Shown: positions 12,114-24,400, numbered from the stretch's first letter. The stretch: DNA of 64,000 nucleotides from Micromussa lordhowensis (GCA_964020085.1 OZ026604.1:858501-922500), one strand, 5' to 3'. The notes: generated by a model from the sequence alone, not told the origin. Numbers and translations are program-made.

Positions 12114-13160
12114 TAGTCAAAATAAATGTTTCACAATTTAGATTGCCGGCGCAACTTTAGATGATTGTCAGAGCTCCACATTTTCAAATTTCGCAAACTC
12201 CCTCATTCATATCAGTTGGGCATTTGTGTACTAGAATACAAGTACAAAGACATTTTTGCTTTTAACTGTAGATAAAAATCTTTTCTCAAGTGCCAGTAGG
12301 GCATACACAGCATGTGATACTTTGAGAGTCCGGTGTCAAGTTACAATAATTGACACATGGCAATTGGATTTTCAGTGATATAAAGTTAGCGTTGTGATGA
12401 AAATCAGGGTTATGACAGCTGTGTAAAAAAGGACATAATTCAGATAGAACCCCGCCTTAAGGTTTTGAACTCTCTCTGGTTTGTCTCGTTTTAACACAGA
12501 AAATTTTCCCTTTTGGTTTCGTCGTTTAGTTTTAATCGCTGGGAGTTTTATTTCAAAAAGGGACATAACTGTCTGTATAGACTATTTAAATCATGTCATG
12601 CAGCCACGTAATTTTATTCTTCTTTTCCATCAAATCTTTGCAGTCGACTCGCGATAAAATATAAAGAAAAGTACCCTGATTTGAGGTGCGAAACAGTTTT
12701 AATCGTGTCATTCCGGTCATAACGAGTGGTACTGAGTACCAACAGTACAACTGAACGGGAACTAATAATCTACTGCAAGAATTTCCCCTTGGCTGTCAGC
12801 CATGGACAAACTGTTCAAGGCGATTTTTCTTTTGGAAACTTTTGGCGTGGCAATGCTGATGAGTTCTAACCAGGAAACAGCTTTCAGAGCCTCTGGTCCT
12901 CGCTTTGCGCATGGCAAGCGTTTTGGATAGAAAGCTGTGGAGAAATTTCGCCCGGGGTAATCTAAAGCCCATACCAGTCCTCCCTCATTCAAACTATTGT
13001 GCAAGGATGCCCCCCCCCCCCTCTCCTCTCCCCAGCTTGAGGTAGATCAGCGGAAGTGACTTCCGGAAATAGAAGCTGGCTATGACCCTAAATCTCTGGC
13101 TCCTTCTCGGATCTTCGTCGTGAATCCTGTTTAAGTACTTTTCTTCTTATAATCTTCAAC

Positions 13161-14141
13161 ATGTATTTGCACAAGGCAAGCCTTTTCCTGTGTGGAGTTA
13201 CCTTTCTTCTTGCTTACTCGACTAGCTTCAAGCTGAACACCATCGGTCAGTAAATTTGATTTATTTGCTCGTCATCTCGTGACTTGCCTTGTGTCTATCC
13301 ACTCATTTTCTGCACAAATTACGCATTTGTCTTTCAGATTCGATGAGCTCGACTACTCCGTACATCGATGGGTGTCAAAACAGCAATTCGACAATTTCCT
13401 GCTGTCGAACTATTTCTGTGTACAAATTTAGTCACATAGGTAAGAAAAATCTCCACCAACACGACACCAGATCCTCGCACGCGCGCGCGCAAAGTCGCCC
13501 TTGCACGCAGTGGCGTGTTTCCACGCGCGTTTCAAAGCCCGAGATGTGACCGGACCTTGAATATCAAGTAGGACTTATTTTAACCTTTTTTCTTTTTTGC
13601 AGTTTGTGTGAATGTGTCAAGCGTGGATACACAGAATGTAAGAAGAACCCTGGTCAATCTCTCGCTATTAAATAAAACAAGGTGAAAATTCTTCCTCTCA
13701 GACCCAACTTTGTATACCTTTGTTTTCATAGGTTCTGCCATTTACACTTTCTGTCAGTGGAACTCTCTACATAGCAGACACATACTCAGGTATGGAACAG
13801 TCACTCTAATTGTGGAAGCTGTGTTGTTTCTGTTTGTTATTTTTTAAATCCCGAAATAGGACTTCAACACAGGAATGAATTGATTGACCTTCTCTCACTC
13901 AACAGACAGCAAGCCGCAGCCGTATTGTGTTGAATACGACGAACAAGCAGCAGTGCATCTGTGTGCGATGTTCTACAACACAACATTCACTGAGACTGAA
14001 GTCAGCGCCTGTTTAAAGCTGGGCGTTCAAGTACAAACTCAGGTCATCATACCCTTGAAATGTTTTACTCTTTCAAGACCTGCTGAAAACACTGTGAGAG
14101 GACAGAGCCTGGAAAACCTTGTCACAGACATCACAGTGTAG
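13161..14141 (+). CDS. Secreted cysteine-rich DUF4773-like protein, type B, copy B1
   Basis: Exons are 13161-13245, 13338-13439, 13603-13637, 13732-13789 and 13906-14141, giving 171 residues. Exon 1 is a signal peptide (LFLCGVTFLLAYSTS). Exon lengths 85/about 100/35/58 and phases 1-1-0-1 match type A exactly. Motifs also line up: ISCC with GCC, VCVNVSS with ICMNMTY, LPFTLSVSGTLYIADTYSG with the exon 4 strand of type A, KPQPYC with NPPPFC, and PLKCFTL with FGCFYLP. It has 8 cysteines against 12 in type A and lacks the long basic tail. It sits 2.9 kb after A1 and runs tail to tail with the SDF2 3' fragment. Confidence 0.8.
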
Positions 14142-14350
14142 AAGCAATGAAGGAACCGCAAATATTCACTATCACCGGTTTAGTAGTTCTTTATTGTTGT
14201 AGTTTCTTTACTAACAATGTTCCACGTCAAAAATACAGATTCTAAGCTACAAATTAATACTATATAAAATCGCCATCTTGTTTGAGCACAGTCCCATCTC
14301 GAAGTGTACATCTAAGTAAGGGTGTGCAACAGAATCGTTCAACTTTACAA

Positions 14351-15351
14351 TCAGTTGTCAGGTTTCACATAAATTCCCTCCTGAAACACAATTAAGAAAG
14401 TATGCATTAAACAAGAAAAAAAGTAACCTAGAGAGGTTAGGAGTAGTCAAAAATAATAATTATAGTCTCTGGCACCATAGGTCTGCAATGCATACAGAGA
14501 GCTTTGTTATAGAGACTATAGGTCTGCAATGCGTACAGAGAGCTTTATTATAGAGACTAATTTTTAAATAATGCTGTTAGAGGGGTATAAGGTAAAGTCT
14601 GCATACAAGACAAGTGGCCCATTAGGGTGGAGCTTATCCCAGTTTATACAAAGGGTATGAGAAGAAAAATACTTGGACCCTTGTCCTTGGTTAGATACAT
14701 TGGTGCAGACCCATCCTTGTTAATACAGCCATCACACTATTTCAGCTACTTTCAATTGGTCAAATAGCAAGGTTTTGGTGGCAAAATTTTTAAGGACATG
14801 CTGTAGGCTAGCCTAGTCATAACTCCACTGCAAATACCTTAATGCATCAGTTACAGTGTGAGAAACGTGTGAGAACTAGAACATTTGTTTGCAATAAACT
14901 CAGGATCTTTATCACTCAATGGCTCATTTTATGAATTTTCCTATTTTCTATTTCCTATTGCCTTTAAAGGTACAGTTGAACCTCTGGTTGCGACCACCTC
15001 AGTGAGTTTTCCAAAATACCAGAAGTTTCCCAGTCAAATCACTATATTTGGAACCTCTTGTAAGTGACCGCGACCACTTTTGGAGCTAAAAGTTTGAAAT
15101 TTTCTTTTGTTTCAACCTTCTGTAAAAGACCACTGGCAGGTAATAGAGAGGAAATTGGATCAAGAGGAAACAGGAACATTTTTTAACTGGTTTGCACTTT
15201 GTGTTGTGTATGGTAACAAAACGCAGTGAGCTGCCAATCATCACGGGCCTTACCGTTGCTTTCCATTCATTGCCTGTTTCAGGATAACTCACTCACTTCC
15301 CTTTGGCCATGAATGGGTCGGCCAAATTGATCCCCAGTTATATGAAGATAA
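14351..15351 (-). pseudogene. Captured 3' end of SDF2 (last two exons), frameshifted
   Basis: The last exon (14351-14380) and the preceding exon (15254-15351) of SDF2 are present. The latter is 98 nt against 103 nt in the intact gene at 22280-22382. The 5-base loss falls after GREVS and puts the frame out, so a stop follows at once. No further SDF2 exons are found upstream, so this is a by-product of the block duplication. Confidence 0.85.
14455..14565 (+). repeat. Short tandem duplication, unit about 50 bp
   Basis: ATAGGTCTGCAATGC(A/G)TACA with AGAGAGCTTT(G/A)TTATAGAG occurs twice in direct order. The stretch is missing from the equivalent place in unit 2 (about 21567). Confidence 0.8.
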
Positions 15352-15634
15352 CTGCAACAAAAACAAAATCTGGTCAATCTTTTTTTTAATGTATCTACAA
15401 TCCTCGACAAAAGTCCTTGGCACACCTGGATCAGATAACTGGAACATGCGTTGACAAGCTATTTTGGAAGCAATAACTAATGGCTCACTGAGGCCATGTG
15501 ATTTATAATACGTATCATGTTCATATCATGTCTTTTGTCACTTTCATAATCTCCGCAAAATTGTTGTGGATCTACAATGTAGTTCGAGGGCAGGCCTGGT
15601 TCGAAGGTGAAAATCATCAGGAAAAGTTTTGACG

Positions 15635-18424
15635 ATGCTCCTCACCGTATTCCTCGGTTTTTGCCTCAGTTGCTTTGCTGCGGCAAGTCAAATTAATGAA
15701 ATCCAAACTGCAGGTAAGCGAGCAAACCTAATCCAGTGTGAATCGGGAAATTTATCTTTTATTTACTAATGAACGTACTGAACTCGAGGGAAGTTGTTTG
15801 GTGTGTAGATGACGTACAAGTCGAAAACATTAATTCAGAGCAGAAATTTGTAACAGCGTTCTCATCTCGGGGGAACAGTTTTCTGTGGATTGCAGTCTTT
15901 TTACACTTAAATTGTTTGTTTGCTCGGTGCTCGGGATCGAGACAGGGTTGTTTCATGTCGTAGCGCATTTTATGTAGTCGCCGATCTCCGCTCGCAGCCG
16001 TTACCTGCGGGTCGTCACGAGAAGCGTTGCATATCGAGGCAAATAACGGCTGCAAAGGAGGACATGAATGTATTTCAGTAAACCATCGTAAACATCGTCA
16101 AGTTGTAATCTTTTCGTGTGTAGTCTAAATTGACGCAACAAAGATTCTGAAGATCGGTAATCACGTGAGAAAATTCGCGTGACAGACAGAGAAACGTCAC
16201 AAGGATGGGACTATCGCACAGCGCTGGGTTCATCGGAGAAATTTTTGCAAAATCACTCCATTCAAAATAACTACTTCCTTTGTTGTCATTGTTGTTTGAT
16301 CTGTGTTATTGTTTCTTATAGTGTCCTCAGTGTCGGATGGCTCCTGTGGCTGCAGCAAAGAGCCTGTTCCCCAATGTGGCTGCTGTGAGAAATTTACATT
16401 TGAAGAGAAAGATCACGATAGTAAGCAGTTTGAAAACGAATTTTGCTGTATCATCTCCACGCAAACTCTGCCATAATGAGCCGTCGGGGGACTAGGCCAC
16501 TTCACTCGCCTTCTGAAATTTTCTTCTGTTTAACTGCAATGTTTTTCGCCATCTTGATTGAAACAAACAAAATCCGCCTAATTTTCTCATAATTCAACAA
16601 AGGAGAAGAAAGCTGAACGTTTGGCAAGACAAGGAGTTAAACACTTTTTACTGTTTTTGATTAATTACTAATTTTATCTCATTTCTTGTTAGAGTCGTTT
16701 TCAATGTCGTAAAACCAAAACCAAACCAATTACTTACCAATTATACTACTCAGCCAATTTCAAACCGTAGTAAAACTAAACCAAAGTTATTGCCTGATTA
16801 CTTTCGAAACTCATTAATTAAAAACTGCCCTATAAATATGGGTTATTGACCAAGATGTCAAGATGGCTGGATATTGGCCAAGTTTTTCTTTTAAGTGTTT
16901 ATGGACCGAGACGGAGTCGAGTTCCATAAACTGACAAAAAAAGAACGAGGCCAATATCCAGCCATCTTAATCGAAAAAGCTTGATCAATAAAGGATTTGT
17001 TATTTGGATTTCGGGGAAATTTTTCTCGCGGGACACGGCGGGTAGTCCCGAGCGGGCTAGATAGCTTCACCTTTCCCGCTCGGGTAGCCAATCACAGGCA
17101 AGATCTGGTTCATCTTGCCTGCTCAAGGAGGTAGCCATCTAATAAGCTCCAGCAATGATTGCCAAGGAATTATTGAGTGCACTGACATGATTTTCTTGTT
17201 GTTTTTGTAGTCTGTATGAACATGACGTATGTTGAAGAAGAAAAAGTAAGTTCCTTATTCAAGTAAATCTTTTGCTAAACTCTTTTCAGCTCAAAAAGAC
17301 GTACAAGCGTTAAAAAAATGGGAATTTGGAAAAGTGATCACACGTGGACAACAGCCAATACATGTACTACAAGGATAATTGTATCTCTACATAGATATTT
17401 GCGCCTTATAAGCTCTTAAATTAAATTAAATTATCGAGTTTGCCGTGGTGATCTTGGCTGATGTTTTGCTGTTGTTGTTGTAGGGAATACGATTTACTGT
17501 GATTTTTGATGGAGTGGTGATATTGAACGAGATACTCTCAGGTAAGACTGAGGCTCATTTGAGTTCCCAGCTAGGGGGGAAGGGGAGGGGCAACGGGCCG
17601 AAAGGTTCTAAAAATTGTAGAAAAAGCTTGTGAGATCAGGCGGCGATATCGACCACTCGGGGTAACGTTTCAGAGAATTTCGATTAACAAATAGTTAACG
17701 CCATAGCGTACACTATTGAGTTATGGATGCACGCGGGAGGTTGCGAAGCACGAAAGAAGCATAAGAATCGCACGAGGCGATAGCGGTAAATCAAAACATT
17801 TCTATTGGTTCCTCGGTCAGTAGTAAACAACTATTGTGTTTTGTGCACGGTCAAGGCCAAAAAAGAGAACAAAAACATACACCAAAGAACATTGTCGTGT
17901 TTCATAACATTTCCCTCTATTAACTATACAGTCTATTTGCAAGGAACTAGTCACTTTGATTGACGTCATTGTTGGCCTTTGTGACAACTCGCTCTCTGTA
18001 TGTTTTTCGTGAAAATGACAGTCTTCAATGATATTCTGACAGCCTTCTATCTTTTCCAGCCAAAAACCCGCCTCCTTTTTGCCAGGGTACTTGCCCGGTG
18101 GCGTGTATTTGTGAGAATTACTACAATCTGTCTTACGGCGATGACAACAAGTGGGGTGGATGCCTGCAGATCTATGCCGACCTCGTGATACAGGTCCTTG
18201 ATATCAGGTTTGGCTGCTTTTACTTACCGGTCAACCAGTCAACGGAACAGAAGACAATTGTGAAGCCGATCGGGAACGAGGCCGATAAACCAGTGCTGTT
18301 CAACGACATACAGCAGCTGTTTCGTGACACGCTTGCCAAGAAATGGCGTGATCGCCGGCTCAAGAAAAAGAAACCGCTAAATTTCTATTACAAAAACCGC
18401 GTGGAAGAAGACAACGAAAAATAA
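15635..18424 (+). CDS. Secreted cysteine-rich DUF4773-like protein, type A, copy A2
   Basis: Exons are 15635-15713, 16322-16420, 17211-17245, 17484-17541 and 18060-18424, giving 211 residues. The first ATG of A1 is lost here (ATGACGATG is TTGACGATG), so translation should start two codons later. The signal peptide remains intact (MLLTVFLGFCLSCFAAAS). All 12 cysteines of A1 are kept. Substitutions are few (SCGC for SCAC, CEKFTFEEK for CDKFTFDGK, GVVILNEILSG in exon 4), and splice sites are unchanged. Intron 2 lacks the TTAA element of A1 but keeps the shared MITE. Confidence 0.85.
16823..17100 (+). mobile_element. MITE family with paired GGCCAAGTTTTTCTTTT arms, copy in A2 intron 2
   Basis: It is the same element as at 8671-8935, inherited with the block. 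The central segment differs: the GGACCTCGACTCCGTC stretch of unit 1 reads inverted here (GACGGAGTCGAGTTCC), which suggests a flip inside the hairpin loop. Confidence 0.7.
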
Positions 18425-19371
18425 TCAAAGTTTCAGTGTGTATTACTGGCTCAAACGCTACTAAATATATGATTTAGTGTTGTCTGTGATTATATATGGC
18501 AAGCTTGTAAGTAAAAGTTAAGTTAATGTAACTTACTGAAAGCGATAACCAAACTTGTTCCAAGTAAATGTTAAAGCGCATCGTTGAAATTATCTTTCAA
18601 TTAGTGTAAGCAGATACTTTGTATGGAGGAATGTGATTTCAAGGGTTCCATGTAGTAATATATTTTGGAGTCTAGATTGTTATGATTACAGATCATTTTG
18701 TAGTTTGAAACAAAGTAACGGAATGAGTTTTTGAAATCACTTGTATTTTTAAGTACACAGTACAGGCAATATGTCGAAGTAGTATGCAGCAGGATTTGAA
18801 TTCAATGTAATCTCGCGATAAACGCTTGTTAAAGGGTATAAAATAAAATAATTAAAGTTGCTATTTGACTGCTTCCTCTAACGTCGCAAAATCGTGTTCA
18901 GAGCGATTGTCTCTCCCCCCCCAGAGACTCCCTAAGGGGAGGGGGGAATGAAGTGAAAGTGAGAGGGCGCGCGGGGGACGAAGGGAAGGGAGAAAGGCCG
19001 CAAGCTTCAGTCAAGATTCCCTTTCCCCAGCCTCAGAACTACTAGCCTACACGGTCAGGAGAGCAATGAAAAAGGCCTCTGCGAAGGATATTTTTTTACC
19101 TAAAATTCTGTAAAAATTTGGAATTTTTGTTTTTAATTTAAATCCTAAGCTATTAAGGTTTCATTTTGAGGAACATTTCTCCCTGTAAGTTTGAAGCTCG
19201 TTTTCTCAAAACGAGTTATTTTTGCCTTGAGAAAAGACATCTCAAGAACGATTTAAGATTTTGACCTCAAATTTTAAGGATTTCTAGGTGTCACTAAGTT
19301 TATTGTAAGAAATGAGGGAATTCGCCGTAGAGTTTGTAGGATAAAACTTATCAAAATAAATGTTTCACAAT

Positions 19372-19632
19372 TTAGATTGCGCAACTTTAGATGATTGTCA
19401 GATCAGAGCAGTTTCAAATGTTGCAAACTCCCTCATTACAGCTGGACATTTGTTCACTAGAATACAAGTACAAATGGAAAATGCAAACAGACCGAAACTG
19501 TCTCACGGTAATCTAAAGTCCATACCAGTCCTCCCTTCTTGAAATTATTTTGCAGGGATGCACCCCCCCCCCCCCTCCTCAGCTTGAGGTAGATCAGCGG
19601 AAGTGACTTCCGGAAATAGAAGCTGGCTCTGA
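19372..19632 (+). repeat. Leftover B-type upstream sequence before the B2 block
   Basis: The stretch holds a shortened version of the region before B1, ending with CAGCTTGAGGTAGATCAGCG and ACTTCCGGAAATAGAAGCTG. The same sequence occurs again complete at about 20140-20195. Unit 2 therefore has the B upstream region twice, once diverged and once as part of a block nearly identical to unit 1. Confidence 0.75.
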
Positions 19633-20270
19633 CCCTTTAGTTTTAATCGCTGGGAGTTTTATTTCAAAAAGGGACATAACTGTCTGTATAGACTATTTAA
19701 ATCATGTCATGCAGCCACGTAATTTTATTCTTCTTTTCCATCAAATCTTTGCAGTCGACTCGCGATAAAATATAAAGAAAAGTACCCTGATTTGAGGTGC
19801 GAAACAGTTTTAATCGTGTCATTCCGGTCATAACGAGTGGTACTGAGTACCAACAGTACAACTGAACGGGAACTAATAATCTACTGCAAGAATTTCCCCT
19901 TGGCTGTCAGCCATGGACAAACTGTTCAAGGCGATTTTTCTTTTGGAAACTTTTGGCGTGGCAATGCTGATGAGTTCTAACCAGGAAACAGCTTTCAGAG
20001 CCTCTGGTCCTCGCTTTGCGCATGGCAAGCGTTTTGGATAGAAAGCTGTGGAGAAATTTCGCCCGGGGTAATCTAAAGCCCATACCAGTCCTCCCTCATT
20101 CAAACTATTGTGCAAGGATGCCCCCCCCCCCTCTCCTCTCCCCAGCTTGAGGTAGATCAGCGGAAGTGACTTCCGGAAATAGAAGCTGGCTATGACCCTA
20201 AATCTCTGGCTCCTTCTCGGATCTTCGTCGTGAATCCTGTTTAAGTACTTTTCTTCTTATAATCTTCAAC

Positions 20271-21251
20271 ATGTATTTGCACAAGGCAAGCCTTTTCCTG
20301 TGTGGAGTTACCTTTCTTCTTGCTTACTCGACTAGCTTCAAGCTGAACACCATCGGTCAGTAAATTTGATTTATTTGCTCGTCATCTCGTGACTTGCCTT
20401 GTGTCTATCCACTCATTTTCTGCACAAATTACGCATTTGTCTTTCAGATTCGATGAGCTCGACTACTCCGTACATCGATGGGTGTCAAAACAGCAATTCG
20501 ACAATTTCCTGCTGTCGAACTATTTCTGTGTACAAATTTAGTCACATAGGTAAGAAAAATCTCCACCAACACGACACCAGATCCTCGCACGCGCGCGCGC
20601 AAAGTCGCCCTTGCACGCAGTGGCGTGTTTCCACGCGCGTTTCAAAGCCCGAGATGTGACCGGACCTTGAATATCAAGTAGGACTTATTTTAACCTTTTT
20701 TCTTTTTTGCAGTTTGTGTGAATGTGTCAAGCGTGGATACACAGAATGTAAGAAGAACCCTGGTCAATCTCTCGCTATTAAATAAAACAAGGTGAAAATT
20801 CTTCCTCTCAGACCCAACTTTGTATACCTTTGTTTTCATAGGTTCTGCCATTTACACTTTCTGTCAGTGGAACTCTCTACATAGCAGACACATACTCAGG
20901 TATGGAACAGTCACTCTAATTGTGGAAGCTGTGTTGTTTCTGTTTGTTATTTTTTAAATCCCGAAATAGGACTTCAACACAGGAATGAATTGATTGACCT
21001 TCTCTCACTCAACAGACAGCAAGCCGCAGCCGTATTGTGTTGAATACGACGAACAAGCAGCAGTGCATCTGTGTGCGATGTTCTACAACACAACATTCAC
21101 TGAGACTGAAGTCAGCGCCTGTTTAAAGCTGGGCGTTCAAGTACAAACTCAGGTCATCATACCCTTGAAATGTTTTACTCTTTCAAGACCTGCTGAAAAC
21201 ACTGTCAGAAGAGAGAGCCTGGAAAACCTTGTCACAGACATCACAGTGTAG
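20271..21251 (+). CDS. Secreted cysteine-rich DUF4773-like protein, type B, copy B2
   Basis: Exons are 20271-20355, 20448-20549, 20713-20747, 20842-20899 and 21016-21251, each exactly 7110 bases after its B1 partner, with no indel between. The 171-residue protein matches B1 except near the C-terminus, where RGQSLEN is RRESLEN. A signal peptide is present and the cysteine pattern is that of type B. AATAAA follows the stop within about 10 bases; B1 has AATGAA there. The 3' end faces the last exon of SDF2 about 210 bases away, so the two transcripts probably overlap or nearly meet. Confidence 0.8.
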
Positions 21252-21460
21252 AAGCAATAAAAGAACTGCAAATATTTACTATCACCGGTTTAGTAGTTCT
21301 TTATTGTTGTAGTTTCTTTACTAACAATGTTCCACGTCAAAAATACAGATTCTAAGCTACAAATTAATACTATATAAAATCGCCATCTTGTTTGAGCACA
21401 GTCCCATCTCGAAGTGTACATCTAACTAAGGGTGTGCAACAGAATCGTTCAACTTTACAA

Positions 21461-24400
21461 TCAGTTGTCAGGTTTCACATAAATTCCCTCCTGAAACACA
21501 ATTAAGAAAGTATGCATTAGACAAGAAAAAAAGTAACCTAGAGAGGTTAGGAGTAGTCAAAAATAATTTTCAAATAATGCTGTTGGAGGGGTATATAAGG
21601 TAAAAGGTAAAGTCTGCATACAAGACAAGTGGCCCATTAGGGTGGAGCTTATATCCCAGTTTCTACAAAGGGGTATGGAAAAAGGAAAATACTTGGACCC
21701 TTGTCCTTGTTTAGATACATTAGTGCAGACCCACCCTTGTTAATACAGCCGTCAAACTCTTTCAGCTACTTTCAATTGGTCAAATAGCAAGGTTTTGTGG
21801 GCAAAACTTTGAAGAACATGCTGTAGGCTGGCCTAGTCATGACTCCACTGCTAATACCTTAATGTATCAGTTACAGTGTGAGAAAAGTGCGAGAACTAGA
21901 ATGTTGGTAATAAACTCAGGATCTTTATCACTCATCAATGGCTCATTTATGAATTTTTCTATTTTGTATTTCCTGTTGCCTTTAAAGATACAGTCGAACC
22001 TCTGGTTGCGACCACCTCTCCTCATCGACCAGTTTTCCAAAATACTAAAAGTTTCCCAGTGAAATCACTATATTTGGAACCTCTTATAAGCGACCATGAC
22101 CACTTTTGGAGCTAAAAGTTGAAAATTTTCTTTTGTTTCAACCTCCTGTAAGTGACCACTGACAGATAATAGTGAGGAAACTGGATCAAGAGGAAACAGG
22201 AACATTTTTTAACTGGTTTGCACTTTGTGTTGTGTATGGTAACAAAACGCAGTGAACTGCCAATCACCACGGGCCTTACCGTTGCTTTCCATTCATTGCC
22301 TGTTTCAGGATAGCTGTAACCACTCACTTCCCTTTGGCCATGAATAGGTCGGCCAAATTGATCCCCAGTTATATGAAGATAACTGCAACAAAAACAAATT
22401 CTGGTCAATCTTTTTTTTAATGTATCTAGCTTCATTTAAATTACTAGACCCATTTCCCATTAAAAAGACAGGCCCAGTTTTTTGCTTATATAGATAAATC
22501 TTCCAACTTCCAACTTTATCTACATAGTCTAGATAAATCTTCCATCTTCCAAGGTAGATAAAAAATAAGTGAAACTGGGAAAGATTTGTTTTGGAGGAAA
22601 ACAAACTCTTGCTACATGTAGATATAATGCCTTTTGTTTTGTTAGTAACTACTGTGTCAAAGTTTGCAATATGTCACAGTTTAAAAGTAATTTTTTAGGT
22701 GGACAAAATAACTCAAAATACTGTGATCGAGCTGCATTAAACCCTGTTTGCTTCCTTCTCAAACTCATTAATAATTCATCAACTTTAAACTGTGACTGCA
22801 TTTCAATATCTGATCTTAATTAGCTTACTTACTTAGTACATTTTTACGATTTTATTCTACGTTTTCTCCTTAGTTTAAGTTTCGATTGAGAAGATGTATC
22901 AAACACTCAAGACAGTGTCGGACCATGTTTCCAAACACCTCAATGTTTGTCAAAAATAATTTGCTATGTGTCATACTTTCAACTTTCTTCTTCATGTTTT
23001 GAAATGTGGTCAAACATCGATTGGTCTTTTGTGTTTGATATATTACTTATCAAACTCATTAATAATTAATCAAGTTAAAACAAAGAAAATCACACCCGCG
23101 AAGGAGATTTTGGATACCCAGTCTTATTTAGCATAGATTTTGACAATTTTAGTTCTCTCTCTACTCCTTAGTTTTTTGTTTCGATTGAGAAGATATATCA
23201 AACACTCGAGACAGAGTCCCTTCGGCTATCCAAGCACCTCAAATTTCATCAAAAATACTCTGCTGTACGTCAAATCTCTTCTCGGTGTTTGCTGGATATC
23301 CAGATGAAACACAGATGTCCCTTGTGTTTGACTATACATGTATATTACATCCATCACTGCCGACCAGTACAAAGTACTATAGTCTTGCCAATAAATTTCG
23401 TCACTTACGCTTTAGTTGCTGAATGTTTGAATCTGACTTTATCCTGTCGTTCCCAAAACTTTGTTGTACAAATGACAGACCAGTTATCTCCATCGTCACC
23501 TTGTCCATTCTCTCCAAATGCACTCACTTCCTGGTTGTGAGATATCGGCGACTGAAAGTGATGACTGTGTAGGTTGCGTTTGGTCGCCAAGTGTTGTAAT
23601 CTTAATGTGCTGCCACACTTAACAGGACTCCTGCCAACGGAAACGTCCTTGATCATTTTCTTAAGGAAACAATGACTAGAAGGTATAATGTCTTACCATA
23701 ATACATAATATGTTTACACAATGATTCCTAGCTGAATCAGGTATGAGATAACTATTTCTGCTTTGAACAACATGACTAATAAATTTACAGTAACCAGCTA
23801 TCTGAGTGACTATTTATTCGGCTTAAAAAGTACAAGATATCTGTTCCTAAATGTATGTCAAATTTATTGACAAAATTATGTTAATTAATGCACCTCTTCC
23901 TGAATAATAAACTTGCAGAGTGAAGACTACACCACATTTCTATTTGCCTTCTGTACACAGTCCTTTGATAAGAGTTATATTCTTACCCTCGTTTACATGG
24001 AGCATCTGTTTTCCCTCTGACCACCCAGTAACTATTGCCATCATCTGCACTCTCTACTCCTGTAACAGACTAAATGTTCCACAGTAAATGAGACAGAGTT
24101 AAAATTCTTTGCAGCATTTGAAGCTGTGATGAAGCTGATATTCTTAAAAAAGACATGTTGTGTGGAATTTTCAGACAATAATATTATTTGGTGGCTCCAA
24201 GATCCTGGTTAAAAGTCGTTTTTTACCAAAAGACTCTTTTTTCCATTTTGATTTTCTTTTTTTGAATAAACCAATCACATCTCTACACCTGTTGAATGAA
24301 TAATTCATGGCTATCAGATGTGCAAACAGTTGAGTGAACTTGTTTTAAAACTCTTTTATTCTTCTTTCAGCTGATAACACAAAACAACAAGTCCAAAAAT

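Larger units (their letters stand above)
6578..15397 (+). repeat. Segmental duplication, unit 1 (type A1 + type B1 + SDF2 3' exons)
   Basis: It begins at CTCACTGAGGCCATGTG and ends at TCAATCTTTTTTTTAATGTA, and both borders recur at the ends of unit 2 (15484-22428). Unit 1 is 8.8 kb and unit 2 is 6.9 kb. Much of the difference comes from segments seen only in unit 1: a foldback transposon at 7826-8485, a block at about 11199-12113, and a small tandem repeat at about 14455-14565. The two units lie in direct orientation with about 86 bases between them. Confidence 0.9.
15484..22428 (+). repeat. Segmental duplication, unit 2 (type A2 + type B2 + SDF2 3' exons in place)
   Basis: This is the copy of unit 1 that stays joined to the complete SDF2 gene, so its right border marks the original neighbourhood. 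It lacks the TTAA foldback element and the 11199-12113 block. Near 19632 it shows a rearranged junction before B2, described separately. Confidence 0.9.

Noticed and set aside
22112..22279. SDF2 reading on past WKAT into VRPVVIGSS...
   Set aside because: GTAAGG after the ACG codon is a good donor, and a later exon at 21490-21461 supplies the family end EGIYVKP.
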